A stretch of DNA of 64,000 nt from Leptothoe kymatousa TAU-MAC 1615 (GTDB lineage: Bacteria; Cyanobacteriota; Cyanobacteriia; Phormidesmidales; Phormidesmidaceae). Each line of letters starts with the position of its first letter. Within the stretch, counting starts at the first letter, position 1. Both the position numbers and the translations under genes were made by a program. The stretch is taken from contig NZ_JADOER010000013.1 of assembly GCF_018739865.1 (NCBI RefSeq), positions 1 through 64,000 of the forward strand, given 5' to 3'. Shown here piece by piece: positions 25,437 to 34,541 of the stretch. The notes under the pieces are model-generated. The model was given only the letters and a program-made list of their open reading frames with translations. It did not search any database and was not told the DNA's origin.

Positions 25437-26095
25437 CCAAGAAGATTCGGGTTTTGCTGGTGGATGACCAGTATTTAATTCGAGAAGGCATTGCTTCTCT
25501 GCTTGAGTTAGCGGATTTTATCGAAGTGGTGGGGTTGGCAACGGATGGGGAAGATGCGATCGCAAAGGCCCTAAAGCTGAAGCCCCACATTATTTTGATG
25601 GATGTGCGCATGCCTGGGATGACGGGGGTGGAAGCCACCGCCAAAATCCGCCAGACCCTGCCCCACTGCGAAGTGATTATGCTCACCACCTTCGATGATG
25701 AAGAATACGTTCTGCAAGCGCTTTTGGCAGGGGCCTGTGGGTATCTAATGAAAGACACTCCCCCCCAAGATTTAGTGCAGGCGATTCAGCTGGCCCACTC
25801 GGGGGTTTATCAGCTAGCCCCTAAAGTGGCAGGCAAGCTGGTGGGATCCCTCAAGCAAAGAACAACGTTCACCAAATCTGACTTTCAAGTGGCTCAAGTT
25901 GATGTTCCCCTAACCGAACGGGAGCTGGAAGTGCTCAAGCTCATTGCCAATGGCAAAACCAATAAGGGGATTGCCCGGGCCCTAAATGTCACTGAGGGGA
26001 CGGTCAAAAACCATGTGTCTAACATTTTGACGAGACTAGAACTGCGCGATCGCACCCAGGCGGCCATCTATGCCGTGGAAAATGGATTGAGTTAA
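25433..26095 (+). CDS. NarL/FixJ-family response regulator
   Basis: A 220-aa protein with an N-terminal receiver: acidic pair in LLVDDQYLIREG, phospho-acceptor Asp57 in ILMDVRMPG, and MLTTFDDEEY and YLMKDTPP with the conserved Thr and Lys. The C-terminal LuxR-type helix-turn-helix has LTERELEVLKLIANGKTNKGIA and VKNHVSNIL. It overlaps the kinase by 4 nt (ATGA). All phosphorylation residues are present. The targets are unknown; a GGGGTCG-TAC-CGACCCC palindrome lies 93 nt downstream. Confidence 0.93.
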   Translation: MTKKIRVLLVDDQYLIREGIASLLELADFIEVVGLATDGEDAIAKALKLKPHIILMDVRMPGMTGVEATAKIRQTLPHCEVIMLTTFDDEEYVLQALLAGACGYLMKDTPPQDLVQAIQLAHSGVYQLAPKVAGKLVGSLKQRTTFTKSDFQVAQVDVPLTERELEVLKLIANGKTNKGIARALNVTEGTVKNHVSNILTRLELRDRTQAAIYAVENGLS

Positions 26096-26347
26096 ACCGC
26101 TAAGGCGTTTGCTGCCTAATAACACTCCTTAATCGTCAGAAACGATCCCAAGAGACAATCCCAAGAGACATTTGATTGTGATATCTGGGGGTCGTACCGA
26201 CCCCATGGGGCTATGGCCTATGGGCGTTGCCATATTTTATGTAAATTCCAGGCCAAAGGCTTCATCTAACGATTATTGCCACCTACTTTGATGTGGGCGA
26301 TAATGGGCGGGCAAAATACCGTTGCCAATTTAAATCCCCCAAAAACT
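26096..26347. repeat. Tandem 13-mer and hairpin between regulator and PfkB genes
   Basis: ATCCCAAGAGACA is repeated exactly in tandem at 26145-26157 and 26158-26170. A perfect 7-bp hairpin GGGGTCG-TAC-CGACCCC lies at 26188-26204. The hairpin lacks a T-tract, so it is not a classical terminator. Tandem 13-mers could be regulator-binding direct repeats. Confidence 0.65.
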
Positions 26348-27358
26348 ATGACTAACAATCCACCGAAGTACAATGTCTATGGTCTTGGTAATGCCCTGGT
26401 GGATATTGAATGCGCCCTGTCAGTGGAGACCCTCGCCGCCATTGGCATGGACAAAGGGGTAATGACCCTGCTGGACGAGCCCACCCAAAATACGGCCATT
26501 GCCCAGCTAGACGGTGCCGCCACCAAGCAGGTGTGCGGCGGCTCGGCGGCCAATACCATCATTGCCATTAGCCAGCTCGGTGGCCAAACCTACTACGGTT
26601 GTAAGGTGGCGGCCGATGACTATGGTAAGTTTTATACCCAAGATTTAGTCGACTGTGGTGTGGATACAAACCTCACGACCCAGACCGCAGGTGCAGGCAT
26701 TACGGGGAAGTGTCTGGTGCTGGTTACCCCCGATGCCGACCGTACCATGGGGACATTTTTAGGAATTTCGGCGGAGCTATCAGAGGCGGATTTGGATGGG
26801 GATGCGATCGCAGCGTCTGAATACACCTACTTCGAAGGGTTTCTCGTCAGTGGGGACAACAGCAAGCAAGCGGCCATCAAAGCCCGGGAACTTGCCAAAG
26901 CCGCCGGTCGCAAAGTGGCCATGTCCCTATCGGACTACAACATGGTGAAATTCTTTCGCCCTGGCCTATTAGAAATGATTGGCGACGGCGTAGACTTACT
27001 CTTTGCCAATGAGTCCGAAGCCCTGCTAATGGCAGAAACAGAGGACTTTGCCGCCGCCATCGAGCACACCAAAACCCTAGCCAAAACCTTCGCCATCACC
27101 CGCGGCCCCCAAGGGTCCGTTATTTTCGACGGCGAACAACTGCTCGAAATTGCCCCCCATCCGGTGAAAGCCATAGACACCGTCGGTGCCGGCGATATGT
27201 ATGCCGGCGGTGTGCTATACGGCATTACCCACGGATTAAGCTGGGCCAAAGCAGGAGACCTGGGTTCCATGGCCTCAGCTAAGCTCGTCACCGCCTACGG
27301 TGCCAGAATGGCCACCCCAGAACTACAGGCAATTTTGAAAACAGTAGTCGGCAGCTAG
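26348..27358 (+). CDS. PfkB-family carbohydrate/nucleoside kinase
   Basis: A 336-aa protein of the ribokinase superfamily. The N-terminal motif NVYGLGNALVDIE and the GGSAANTIIAISQLGG motif are typical of this group. The C-terminal signature DTVGAGDMYAGGVLYG holds the catalytic Asp. The ATG at 26348 fits family length; a TTG at 26276 adds 24 non-conserved residues. Similar proteins are often named adenosine or sugar kinases; the substrate cannot be set here. An 11-bp hairpin follows 21 nt after the stop. Confidence 0.9.
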   Translation: MTNNPPKYNVYGLGNALVDIECALSVETLAAIGMDKGVMTLLDEPTQNTAIAQLDGAATKQVCGGSAANTIIAISQLGGQTYYGCKVAADDYGKFYTQDLVDCGVDTNLTTQTAGAGITGKCLVLVTPDADRTMGTFLGISAELSEADLDGDAIAASEYTYFEGFLVSGDNSKQAAIKARELAKAAGRKVAMSLSDYNMVKFFRPGLLEMIGDGVDLLFANESEALLMAETEDFAAAIEHTKTLAKTFAITRGPQGSVIFDGEQLLEIAPHPVKAIDTVGAGDMYAGGVLYGITHGLSWAKAGDLGSMASAKLVTAYGARMATPELQAILKTVVGS

Positions 27359-27379
27359 AACAACACCTGATTAATAACG

Positions 27380-27410
27380 TCCAGTGTTAGCAACCATTCC
27401 TAACACTGGA
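27380..27410 (+). other. Hairpin downstream of PfkB gene
   Basis: TCCAGTGTTAG (27380-27390) pairs perfectly with CTAACACTGGA (27400-27410), loop 9 nt. It lies 21 nt past the kinase stop and is a candidate transcript end, although no T-run follows. Confidence 0.55.
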
Positions 27411-27531
27411 TTAACTCAAGCGATTGGGGGTATCTTCTGGGAATCAGAAGAATGTCCAAGCATGGCTTTTTTAGAATGCGTATAACTGTAGCTGTCAATA
27501 TCTTTTCGTTAGGCAGCCAAAACCATACGCC

Positions 27532-27939
27532 ATGAATTTAATAGTCAGCAAGCCTTTAGAAAAGGCCATTGCGCTTTGTTTTTCTTTAAGTCTGTTAGCT
27601 GGGTGTGATGCGGACGCTCCAAACCATGCCATTTTTCGTAAAACGCTTAATCCATTGCACCAACAGATCGAAATTGGTATGGATAAAGCTGAACTAGATA
27701 CTGTTGTTGCAGCTTATCCAAATTTAGACACCTACGAATATTCCTACGATGAGTTTCACAGTCTTGACTTCGATCTAGAAGGTGAAACGGTAGAGGGACT
27801 CATAGTACAATTAACCATGGGAGGAGATCCGACAAATGCTGGGGTCCAATCTGTTTGTTTTATTAAAGTTCTACTGAGAGACAATGTAGCAGGAGACCTC
27901 CAGGTTACTAACGTTGCCAACGTTGCCTGCCCAGCTTAG
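27532..27939 (+). CDS. Small lipoprotein of unknown function
   Basis: A 135-aa protein with a lipobox (LLAGC, Cys25) after a hydrophobic signal. The mature part is acidic (VVAAYPNLDTYEYSYDEFHSLDFDLEGE) with a predicted beta-rich C-terminus and two Cys near the end. I do not recognise the family. GTTAGGC occurs 18 nt before the ATG, as at a cassette boundary, but no matching opposite box was found. Probably outer- or inner-membrane anchored facing the periplasm. Confidence 0.65.
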   Translation: MNLIVSKPLEKAIALCFSLSLLAGCDADAPNHAIFRKTLNPLHQQIEIGMDKAELDTVVAAYPNLDTYEYSYDEFHSLDFDLEGETVEGLIVQLTMGGDPTNAGVQSVCFIKVLLRDNVAGDLQVTNVANVACPA

Positions 27940-28041
27940 GGGACTGCGCAAAAACAATGGCCCAGGTAAGGTATTTGCACGAAAACAAGGTCCCCACAAA
28001 ATTCTGTTATTGCAACGTCCTACCCTTGGCAAGGGTATTGC

Positions 28042-28665
28042 TTATTCGTTGAATCTGTTTTCAATTTGTTCTCGATTTCGGTCCAGAATCCACGTATTGT
28101 GTCTTTGATAAAGCGGTTCTAGGGGCTGTCGGGTCAGCGAAACAACATCCATGCCTCGATCATCATAGAGATTGAGCACAATTTGTTTATCATGGTTAAG
28201 GAAAAAGAGCTGCCCAGACAGCGAAGGCGTTCTGTTACTGAAATCCTGATTGACCATCGCATGCAACAAATTCTCATAGGCAATGTCTCGGGTTTGTAAT
28301 TGAGAAATGGTCACGCGCCGCCAACGCTCACGATTGTTTGTTCGATCCTCCACATAAAGATCTCCACGGGTCGAGTATTTTATGACCTTAGCGTCAACGG
28401 CTTTGATTTGCCTAAAAAGATAATTGCTTCTATGGATCTTTTGACGTCCGTAGGCATAAATCTGTAAAACCATAGAGATCCTGTCAGTGGGGACAAAGGC
28501 TGACTCAAAAATAGCTACAGCTCTTTGCCGAGCAATATCAAAATAGTCTTCGTTATAAATAAAATTATCGCGGTCTTTCCAAACTCCGAGTGTCGCTGGG
28601 CCAATTTCCAATCGTAGACCAAAGGGACAGCGATAGAAAAGTGGCATTTCTAATTTGATATCCAT
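28042..28665 (-). CDS. DUF3885 domain-containing protein
   Basis: A 207-aa soluble protein. The layout matches DUF3885: RLEIGPATLGVWKDRDNFIYNEDYFDIARQRAVAIFESAF near the N-terminus and VLNLYDDRGMDVVSL near the C-terminus. The family is found in polymorphic-toxin and immunity-like contexts in other bacteria, but its function is unknown. No toxin gene is nearby. It converges with the small lipoprotein gene. Assignment rests on my recognition of the YDDRGMDV motif. Confidence 0.65.
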   Translation of the reverse strand: MDIKLEMPLFYRCPFGLRLEIGPATLGVWKDRDNFIYNEDYFDIARQRAVAIFESAFVPTDRISMVLQIYAYGRQKIHRSNYLFRQIKAVDAKVIKYSTRGDLYVEDRTNNRERWRRVTISQLQTRDIAYENLLHAMVNQDFSNRTPSLSGQLFFLNHDKQIVLNLYDDRGMDVVSLTRQPLEPLYQRHNTWILDRNREQIENRFNE

Positions 28666-28979
28666 GGCTATGAACCGCTATGGCAGTTTTGGCGCTCCGC
28701 TTGTATTTCAACACCATAGCAACCAAAGGCAAAACCTTGGCCACAGCTGACCCGCTTTCGTCAAAACGGGCAAATTTAAGTGAATCTACCGAGAAAATTC
28801 TCAGTGGATTTGCGTATTCACCGAAACGCTTACAACGACGAAGAAACGCCCATGGAAATTGGGAAACCTAGGGTAGGTATCCTCAGGGCATTTCCTAAGT
28901 CAGCAACGGCAGACAGGTAAATGCCCTTAGGGCTCCAAGCGCATCCGCAAAAGCTACATCCTGCTCTACTAAACCGCCC
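28666..28979. other. Intergenic region with an imperfect hairpin
   Basis: AGGGCATTT at 28885-28893 pairs with AAATGCCCT at 28919-28927, extended by CCT/AGG around one mismatch (28881-28931). It lies 49 nt before the binding-protein gene and may be in its leader. No gene is supported here. Confidence 0.5.
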
Positions 28980-29855
28980 ATGCTAAATCGTCGTACTTTT
29001 TTCGGTTATAGTCTGCTATTCCTCAGCGGGTGTGCTTTTACCCAAACGGGTAACTCTGTTCAGGTAAATAAACCTAGCCGTCTGCGCTTTGCCGTTACCG
29101 ACATCAGTGGCTCAGATGAGCTAGAGCAGGATTTTGGCCCCTTTCGTCAGGCCTTAGAAACAGTATTGCAGCTCCCGGTTGAGTTTTTCCCGGTTAGCAA
29201 TTTCCTAGATGCGGCGCCGGCCCTGCTGGCGAATGAGCTTGATTTTGCCATGGCCGGCCCTTCCGAATATCTGCTGCTCAAGGCTAGGGCCAATGCAGTG
29301 CCCATTGCCGGGGTAACCCGCTCAGACTACTATTCCGTTTTTGTTACCCTGGCCGATAGTGATGTTGCAACCTTGGCAGACTTAAAGGGTAAAAAAATTG
29401 CCATGTGGTCCGAGGGCGCAACCGCAAGTCACATTGTGCCAACGAAGATGCTGCTCGATGCGGGGCTACAAACCGATGCCTATGAGGCACTTATGTTGGG
29501 AAAAGATGGCGTTGATGCTTTATTAAACGGTGAGGTGGATGCCTGGGTGACATCCCACACCAGATACCAGAAAAATTTGACGCAGCTAGGGCGCAAGGAC
29601 GACGTTAAAATTGTGGCCCAAGGTGAGCCTCTGCCACCGGATATCTTTGTTGCCAATCCAAATTTAGACCCAAGCTTTTTAGCGGACTTAAAGGCACAGA
29701 TGATTGCCAACAAAAGTACTTTAATACCAGCGTTGTACGAGTCGGGAGCCAATCAAAAGTTTAAAGCATCAGATATGATTCTGGTGGATGACTCAGATTA
29801 TCAGCCGTTGCGCGATAGTTATTATGCCATTGGTCAAGGGTCTGCTATTGAATAA
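28980..29855 (+). CDS. PhnD-like periplasmic binding lipoprotein
   Basis: A 291-aa lipoprotein (lipobox LSGC, Cys18) of the phosphate/phosphite/phosphonate-binding (PhnD) family. Type-2 periplasmic binding fold motifs: RFAVTDIS at the start of the mature domain, DFAMAGPSEYLL, VTLADSDVATLADLKGKKIAMWSEGATASHIVPTKMLLDAG and the hinge-region DAWVTSHTRYQ. No ABC permease or ATPase gene is near. Instead a histidine kinase gene begins 31 nt after the stop. In such pairings the binding protein is the ligand sensor for the kinase. The ligand cannot be assigned from sequence. Confidence 0.85.
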   Translation: MLNRRTFFGYSLLFLSGCAFTQTGNSVQVNKPSRLRFAVTDISGSDELEQDFGPFRQALETVLQLPVEFFPVSNFLDAAPALLANELDFAMAGPSEYLLLKARANAVPIAGVTRSDYYSVFVTLADSDVATLADLKGKKIAMWSEGATASHIVPTKMLLDAGLQTDAYEALMLGKDGVDALLNGEVDAWVTSHTRYQKNLTQLGRKDDVKIVAQGEPLPPDIFVANPNLDPSFLADLKAQMIANKSTLIPALYESGANQKFKASDMILVDDSDYQPLRDSYYAIGQGSAIE

Positions 29856-29886
29856 CACTCCAGCCAACGGGGTCTCTTTTTCCTCA

Positions 29887-31716
29887 ATGCTCAAATCTTT
29901 TTCCCAAGTTACCCACTGGCTAAGTACTCGACTAGGGATACATCGGAGTATTGCGAAAAAGATCAGCGTGGGCTACACCCTCGCCCTAGGAACTGCTGTA
30001 ATTGGCACGGTTAGCGGCCTCATGGGAGGGTTTTATTATGAGTATCCGGCCCGTATGCAAAAACAGAGAATCTTGAAAAAGAAGCAACTGCTGAATGACT
30101 TTGAAAATCAGTTGCTAAAGCTGGAAATGCATCCCCTGAGGATATTGTCCCTGGCCGGTAAGGACACTATTTGGCTTCAGTACGAAATCAGTCAACATCA
30201 TTCTGATCACAGGCTCATAGAACAGCTGCTGGTCGAAACTGAACAATTAGCGGCATCCGATGAACAGATTTCTGCGGAACTCACTGTTTTATTGGAGGAT
30301 TCACGTTTTACCATTCATGCCCATCATCGGTTTAGCCAAGAGCTTTGGGCCCAAATAGACGGGGTAAACGAAAAAAAGGCTGCCCGAGAATTGATTTCAG
30401 AAACCCTTAGCAGCGACCGGGCCAATCTACTGTCAACCCAGTTTGAAAAACTGTTTGAAAAGCTAACCAGGTTGCAGCAAACGGCCGACCAGCGATATGG
30501 CCAAGCAACGGCTCGGCTAGAACAGGCCGAACGGCTTAGGCTAATGATTATTGTCACCAGTATGGTGCTTTCCATTGGTTTCGCCATTGTGCTTGCTGCT
30601 TTTACCAGTCGGGCAATTGCTAAACCCATTGAACAACTCACCACAGTGGCACGCCAGGTAACCCGGGACGGCAATTTTCAGCTACAGGCAGATATTCATA
30701 CCCAAGATGAAGTAGCCCTACTGGCCAATGCCTTAAATCAGTTGGTCAGTTGGACCGGCGAATATACCCATGAGTTAAATAACGCTCGACAACATTTAGA
30801 ACTGCGGGTACAAGAAAGGACCGTCGCCCTACAGCAGTCTGAGGCCTCCCTACGGCAGCAGACTGAAGACCTACAACAGGCACTGGTGGATCTGCAACAG
30901 GCGCAGCTGCGGTTGATCCAAAGTGAAAAGATGTCTAGCTTGGGGCAAATGGTGGCGGGGATTGCCCATGAAATTAATAACCCCGTCAGCTTTATTTACG
31001 GCAACCTGGAGCATGCGCTGGGCTATACAGACGATGTGATTCGATTGCTCCGGCTATATCAAGAGAGTTATCCCAATCCGACCGTAGCAATTCAAGACAC
31101 CATCGAGGATATTGATCTCTCCTTTTTACAAGATGATTTTCCAAAACTGATTTACTCCATGCAAAATGGGACAGATCGGATTCGTGATATTGTTCAATCG
31201 CTACGAACGTTTTCTCGGTTGGATGAAGCTGCCGTTAAACACGTTGACCTCCACGATGGCATTGAAAGCACGCTGGTGATTTTAAATAACCGTTTGAAAC
31301 CAACGGCTAATTCACCAGAAATTCAGGTGATTCGTCACTATGGAAAGCTCACCCCCGTTGAGTGCTATGCCGGGCAGCTCAATCAGGTATTTATGAATAT
31401 TTTGAGCAATGCCATTGATGCCTTAAAAGAGGCACCGAGGGCCAATCCAACCATTACCATTACCACCTATTCAATCGATCCTGAGTGGGTGGCGATTCAC
31501 GTTGCAGACAATGGCCCTGGCATTCCCGATGCCATTGGTGAGCGCTTATTTGATCCGTTTTTTACAACGAAAAGTGTTGGTGAGGGCACCGGCATGGGCC
31601 TTTCGATTAGCTACCAGATTGTGACGGAAAAACACAACGGCCACCTAAGTTATCGGTCGGCGGTGGAACAGGGGGCTGAGTTTGTCATTAAGCTACCCGT
31701 TGTGCTCCATGGATAA
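29887..31716 (+). CDS. Membrane histidine kinase paired with the PhnD-like protein
   Basis: The protein is 609 aa from the ATG at 29887; earlier starts back to 29788 would overlap the binding-protein gene. A first membrane helix at about 25-48 and a second at about 220-245 bracket a periplasmic domain of about 170 aa rich in helical heptads. HAMP (TSRAIAKPIEQLTTVARQV), a coiled coil, then HisKA with GQMVAGIAHEINNPVSFIYGNLEHA and HATPase with NQVFMNILSNAIDAL, DNGPGIPD and GTGMGLSISYQI. It is a complete orthodox kinase without a receiver. No response regulator is adjacent. The domain order resembles the kinase at 47726-49507. Confidence 0.88.
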   Translation: MLKSFSQVTHWLSTRLGIHRSIAKKISVGYTLALGTAVIGTVSGLMGGFYYEYPARMQKQRILKKKQLLNDFENQLLKLEMHPLRILSLAGKDTIWLQYEISQHHSDHRLIEQLLVETEQLAASDEQISAELTVLLEDSRFTIHAHHRFSQELWAQIDGVNEKKAARELISETLSSDRANLLSTQFEKLFEKLTRLQQTADQRYGQATARLEQAERLRLMIIVTSMVLSIGFAIVLAAFTSRAIAKPIEQLTTVARQVTRDGNFQLQADIHTQDEVALLANALNQLVSWTGEYTHELNNARQHLELRVQERTVALQQSEASLRQQTEDLQQALVDLQQAQLRLIQSEKMSSLGQMVAGIAHEINNPVSFIYGNLEHALGYTDDVIRLLRLYQESYPNPTVAIQDTIEDIDLSFLQDDFPKLIYSMQNGTDRIRDIVQSLRTFSRLDEAAVKHVDLHDGIESTLVILNNRLKPTANSPEIQVIRHYGKLTPVECYAGQLNQVFMNILSNAIDALKEAPRANPTITITTYSIDPEWVAIHVADNGPGIPDAIGERLFDPFFTTKSVGEGTGMGLSISYQIVTEKHNGHLSYRSAVEQGAEFVIKLPVVLHG

Positions 31717-31729
31717 GGCCGTTGCAGAT

Positions 31730-32884
31730 TTAGAGTGTTTCCGGTTCAGAGTCAAAGCCACCGGCTTTTAGCACAAACTGAATGTAGGGCGAATACAGTT
31801 CGGGTTCTAATAAAAACGAGTCATGGCCCTTATTTGAGTGCACCGTAATATATTTAACCGGGACTTCGGCCCCTTCTAGGGCTTTGACAATGGAAAACTG
31901 TTCTTCTGGATAGAAACAAACGTCTGAATCAATGCTGAAGATAAGATATTGTTGATGCCCGCAGTTCTGAAAAATTTGAGGCGTTACTGCCTCCAGGCTA
32001 TAGCTTTGCCACACATCCATAATGCGTAGATAGCTGTTGGCATCAAAGCGTTCGGCGAACTTTTTGCCCTGGTAAAACATGTAGGACTCAATGGGGGTGG
32101 AGAGTTCGTACCACTGACCGGCAATGTCTTGGTGGAGCACCTCCTGCTTGGCTCGTTTTTCTAGTACTTCCAAGGAAACAAAGGTTTTGTGGGAGATCAT
32201 CCTGGCCAGGATGATGCCCGACTTTGGCAAGGGGCCATCGTAGTAATCGCCATGATTAAAATTAGGATCGTTGCGAATGGCCACAATTTGCTCAAAGTTT
32301 TGCACCCGCTGCAGCACGGTTGTTTGAAACCCGGAGGCCATGGGAATAACTGTTTTGACCCGATCTGGAAACCGAGTGGCCAACAAGATGGACAGCATTC
32401 CCCCCAGGGAGCCCCCCACCGCCGCATATAAACATTGGATGCCCAGATGCCCTAATAGGCATAGCTGACTGCGGACGATATCTTTCGCGCTAATTTGGGG
32501 GAAACTGCCGCCGTAGGGTTTCCCCGTTTGGGGATTGATGGACCGGGGGCCGGTGGACCCGTAGCAGCTGCCTAGATAGTTGATGCAGATAACAAAATAA
32601 ATATCGGTATCCAGCGCTTTGCCGGGGCCAATAAAGTCGTCCCACCATCCGGTCACACATTCCTCGGTCCATAGGGGTTCCACCCCCGGAATTGCTGTGT
32701 TTATGCCGGCGGCGTGTTGACTGCCGGTGAGGGCATGGAAAACCAAAATGGCATTGCTGGCTTTTGCATTGAGGGTGCCATAGGTCTCGTAGGCTAGGGT
32801 GACGGTTTCTAGGCACTCCCCTGAGTCTAGGGTGAAGGGTTGGGGGATGTGGAAGAACTGAGTTGTAATGGGACCGATGGTCAT
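31730..32884 (-). CDS. metX: Homoserine O-acetyltransferase MetX
   Basis: A 384-aa alpha/beta-hydrolase-fold enzyme that acetylates L-homoserine with acetyl-CoA, the first step of direct-sulfhydrylation methionine synthesis. Family motifs: LVFHALTGSQHAAG, GWWDDFIGPGKALD, GSCYGSTGPRS, nucleophile Ser159 in GGSLGGM, Asp in FSIDSDVCFYP, and His in NKGHDSFLLE. Length is standard. Its partner metY lies upstream on the same strand, 370 nt away, separated by three 45-nt repeats. In some lineages MetX homologues use succinyl-CoA; that cannot be resolved here. Confidence 0.95.
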   Translation of the reverse strand: MTIGPITTQFFHIPQPFTLDSGECLETVTLAYETYGTLNAKASNAILVFHALTGSQHAAGINTAIPGVEPLWTEECVTGWWDDFIGPGKALDTDIYFVICINYLGSCYGSTGPRSINPQTGKPYGGSFPQISAKDIVRSQLCLLGHLGIQCLYAAVGGSLGGMLSILLATRFPDRVKTVIPMASGFQTTVLQRVQNFEQIVAIRNDPNFNHGDYYDGPLPKSGIILARMISHKTFVSLEVLEKRAKQEVLHQDIAGQWYELSTPIESYMFYQGKKFAERFDANSYLRIMDVWQSYSLEAVTPQIFQNCGHQQYLIFSIDSDVCFYPEEQFSIVKALEGAEVPVKYITVHSNKGHDSFLLEPELYSPYIQFVLKAGGFDSEPETL

Positions 32885-33254
32885 TTTATGGATGTAAGGA
32901 TATGTTGTTGTCTAGCATCCTAGATTTTGCCCCCAACCCTCAAGTTTGGAGGCTTTGAGTATAGTCTCTCCCAGACTTGGGGGCTACCGTGTATACATAA
33001 CTGGAAGATTATTGGCATAAAGAATGACCAGCAGTGGTCCCTTTAAAGCCCTTCGATCATGGGCTAAAGCCTAAGGGAAGGGTCCCTTTAAAGCTCTTCG
33101 ACCATGGGCTAAAGCCTAGGGGAAGGGGCCCTCTAAAGCTCTTCGACCATGGGCTAAAGCCTAGGGGAGGGATGCAAGCTATCGCTATAAGGCTAGCAAT
33201 AGCTTGCATCCCTAATTATGTGATGGCCAATTGGGCACTTCCTAGACTATTCAA
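32885..33254. repeat. metY-metX spacer with three 45-nt tandem repeats and a 14-bp inverted repeat
   Basis: Three tandem copies of exactly 45 nt lie at 33036-33080, 33081-33125 and 33126-33170, sharing TTCGACCATGGGCTAAAGCC or close variants. Immediately after, GGGATGCAAGCTAT (33169-33182) and ATAGCTTGCATCCC (33199-33212) form a perfect 14-bp inverted repeat. The 45-nt period keeps a plus-strand frame open (15-residue repeats such as PLKLFDHGLKPRG), but no ribosome site supports translation. On the metY-metX transcript each copy can fold. It may be a repeat element or a processing or attenuation region. Confidence 0.85.
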
Positions 33255-34541
33255 TTAAACCTGCTCCAGGGCTTGCTTGAGGTCGTCGATAATGTCGTCG
33301 GCATCTTCAATGCCGATGGCCAGACGAATTAGCTCGGGGGCAATGCCAGCGCTGGCTAGGTCTTGTTCGGAGAGTTGGGAGTGGGTGGTGCTGGCGGGGT
33401 GGATGGCCAGACTCTTGGCGTCTCCCACATTGGCTAGGTGAGAGAATAGCCCTAGCTTGCCGATAAAGTCTTTACCGGCATCGGCACCGCCGGAGATGCC
33501 AAATACCACCATGGCACCAAAGCCATGCTTGAGATAGCGTTTGGCTATTTCATGGGCTTTGTCAGTTTCGAGACCGGGGTAGCGGACCCATGCAACCTTG
33601 GGATGTTGGGCTAAAAATTCGGCGACGGCCATGGCATTTTCGCAATGGCGCTGCATGCGCAGGTGCAGGGTTTCGATGCCCTGTAAGAACATCCAGGCAT
33701 TGTCGGGGGCAATGCAGGCACCTAGGTTACGCAGTGGGACGAGACGCATGCGCAGGGTGTAGGCGAGGGGTGCCAGGGGCCCTAGGTCGTGGGCAAAGCG
33801 CAGTCCGTGGTAGCTGGCATCGGGGTCGCTCATGAGGGGGAACTTGCCCGAGGTCCAGTCGAATTTGCCGGAATCTACCATGATGCCGCCGATGCCGGTG
33901 CCGTGGCCGCCCAACCATTTGGTGAGGGAGTGGACAACAATGTCGGCCCCGTGCTCTAGGGGACGGATCAGGTAGGGGGTGGTGAAGGTGCTGTCAACAA
34001 CTAGGGGGAGGCCGTGTTCGTGCGCGATCGCACTAATCGCTTCTAAATCGGATACTTCTAGACCTGGGTTGCTAACGGTCTCACAATATACCAGCTTGCA
34101 CTTATCATTAATGGCCGCGCGAAAGTTCTCAGGGTTACGGGGATCAACAAGGTTCACCTTGATGCCCAACGTCGGCAAAATGTTCTTAAACATTGTGTAG
34201 GTGCCGCCGTACAGGGTATTGGCCGAGACAATTTCATCCCCCGCCTGGCAAATGTTAATAATGCTATAAAAAATTGCACTGGTGCCCGAGGCCAGGGCTA
34301 GGGCGGCCACACCGCCCTCTAAGGCGGCCACCCGCTTTTCTAGCACGTCGTGGGTGGGGTTCATCAACCGGGTGTAGATGTTGCCCAGTTCCTTGAGGCC
34401 AAATAGATTGGCGGCATGTTCCGCATCTTTAAAGACGTAGGAACTTGTCCGATACACTGGGACTGCCCGCGATAGGGTGGTGGGGTCTGGTTCCTGGCCT
34501 GCATGTAGACATTGGGTGCCAAGGCCATGTTTTGCGCTCAT
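33255..34541 (-). CDS. metY: O-acetylhomoserine sulfhydrylase MetY
   Basis: A 428-aa PLP-dependent enzyme of the Cys/Met metabolism family. It makes homocysteine from O-acetylhomoserine and sulfide, using the product of MetX. Motifs: GTQCLHAGQEPDPTT at the N-terminus, YTRLMNPTHDVLEKRVAALEGG, ANTLYGGTYTMF, DSTFTTPYLIRPLEHGADIV, and the PLP lysine in VVHSLTKWLGGHGTGIGG. Length and end (SIGIEDADDIIDDLKQALEQV-like) fit the family. A GGAG lies 10 nt before the ATG. metX follows on the same strand after the repeat spacer. Confidence 0.95.
   Translation of the reverse strand: MSAKHGLGTQCLHAGQEPDPTTLSRAVPVYRTSSYVFKDAEHAANLFGLKELGNIYTRLMNPTHDVLEKRVAALEGGVAALALASGTSAIFYSIINICQAGDEIVSANTLYGGTYTMFKNILPTLGIKVNLVDPRNPENFRAAINDKCKLVYCETVSNPGLEVSDLEAISAIAHEHGLPLVVDSTFTTPYLIRPLEHGADIVVHSLTKWLGGHGTGIGGIMVDSGKFDWTSGKFPLMSDPDASYHGLRFAHDLGPLAPLAYTLRMRLVPLRNLGACIAPDNAWMFLQGIETLHLRMQRHCENAMAVAEFLAQHPKVAWVRYPGLETDKAHEIAKRYLKHGFGAMVVFGISGGADAGKDFIGKLGLFSHLANVGDAKSLAIHPASTTHSQLSEQDLASAGIAPELIRLAIGIEDADDIIDDLKQALEQV

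Noticed and set aside
27479..27514. GTTAGGC box 18 nt before the small lipoprotein gene, possible attC end
   Set aside because: The only candidate partner (GTATAAC) breaks the RYYYAAC pattern and the span is 36 nt with no inner-box pairing, so a site cannot be supported.
33036..33170. CRISPR-like array
   Set aside because: Copies are directly adjacent with no spacers, and no cas gene is near; the same applies to 23769-23860.
32885..33254. SAM or SAH riboswitch for methionine genes
   Set aside because: No recognisable riboswitch core; the spacer is filled by the tandem repeats and the inverted repeat.
33034..33258. Plus-strand frame with 15-residue repeats in the metY-metX spacer
   Set aside because: It follows from the 45-nt period being a multiple of three; it starts with GTG, has no ribosome site and continues into the inverted repeat. 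Kept only as a finding about the repeats.
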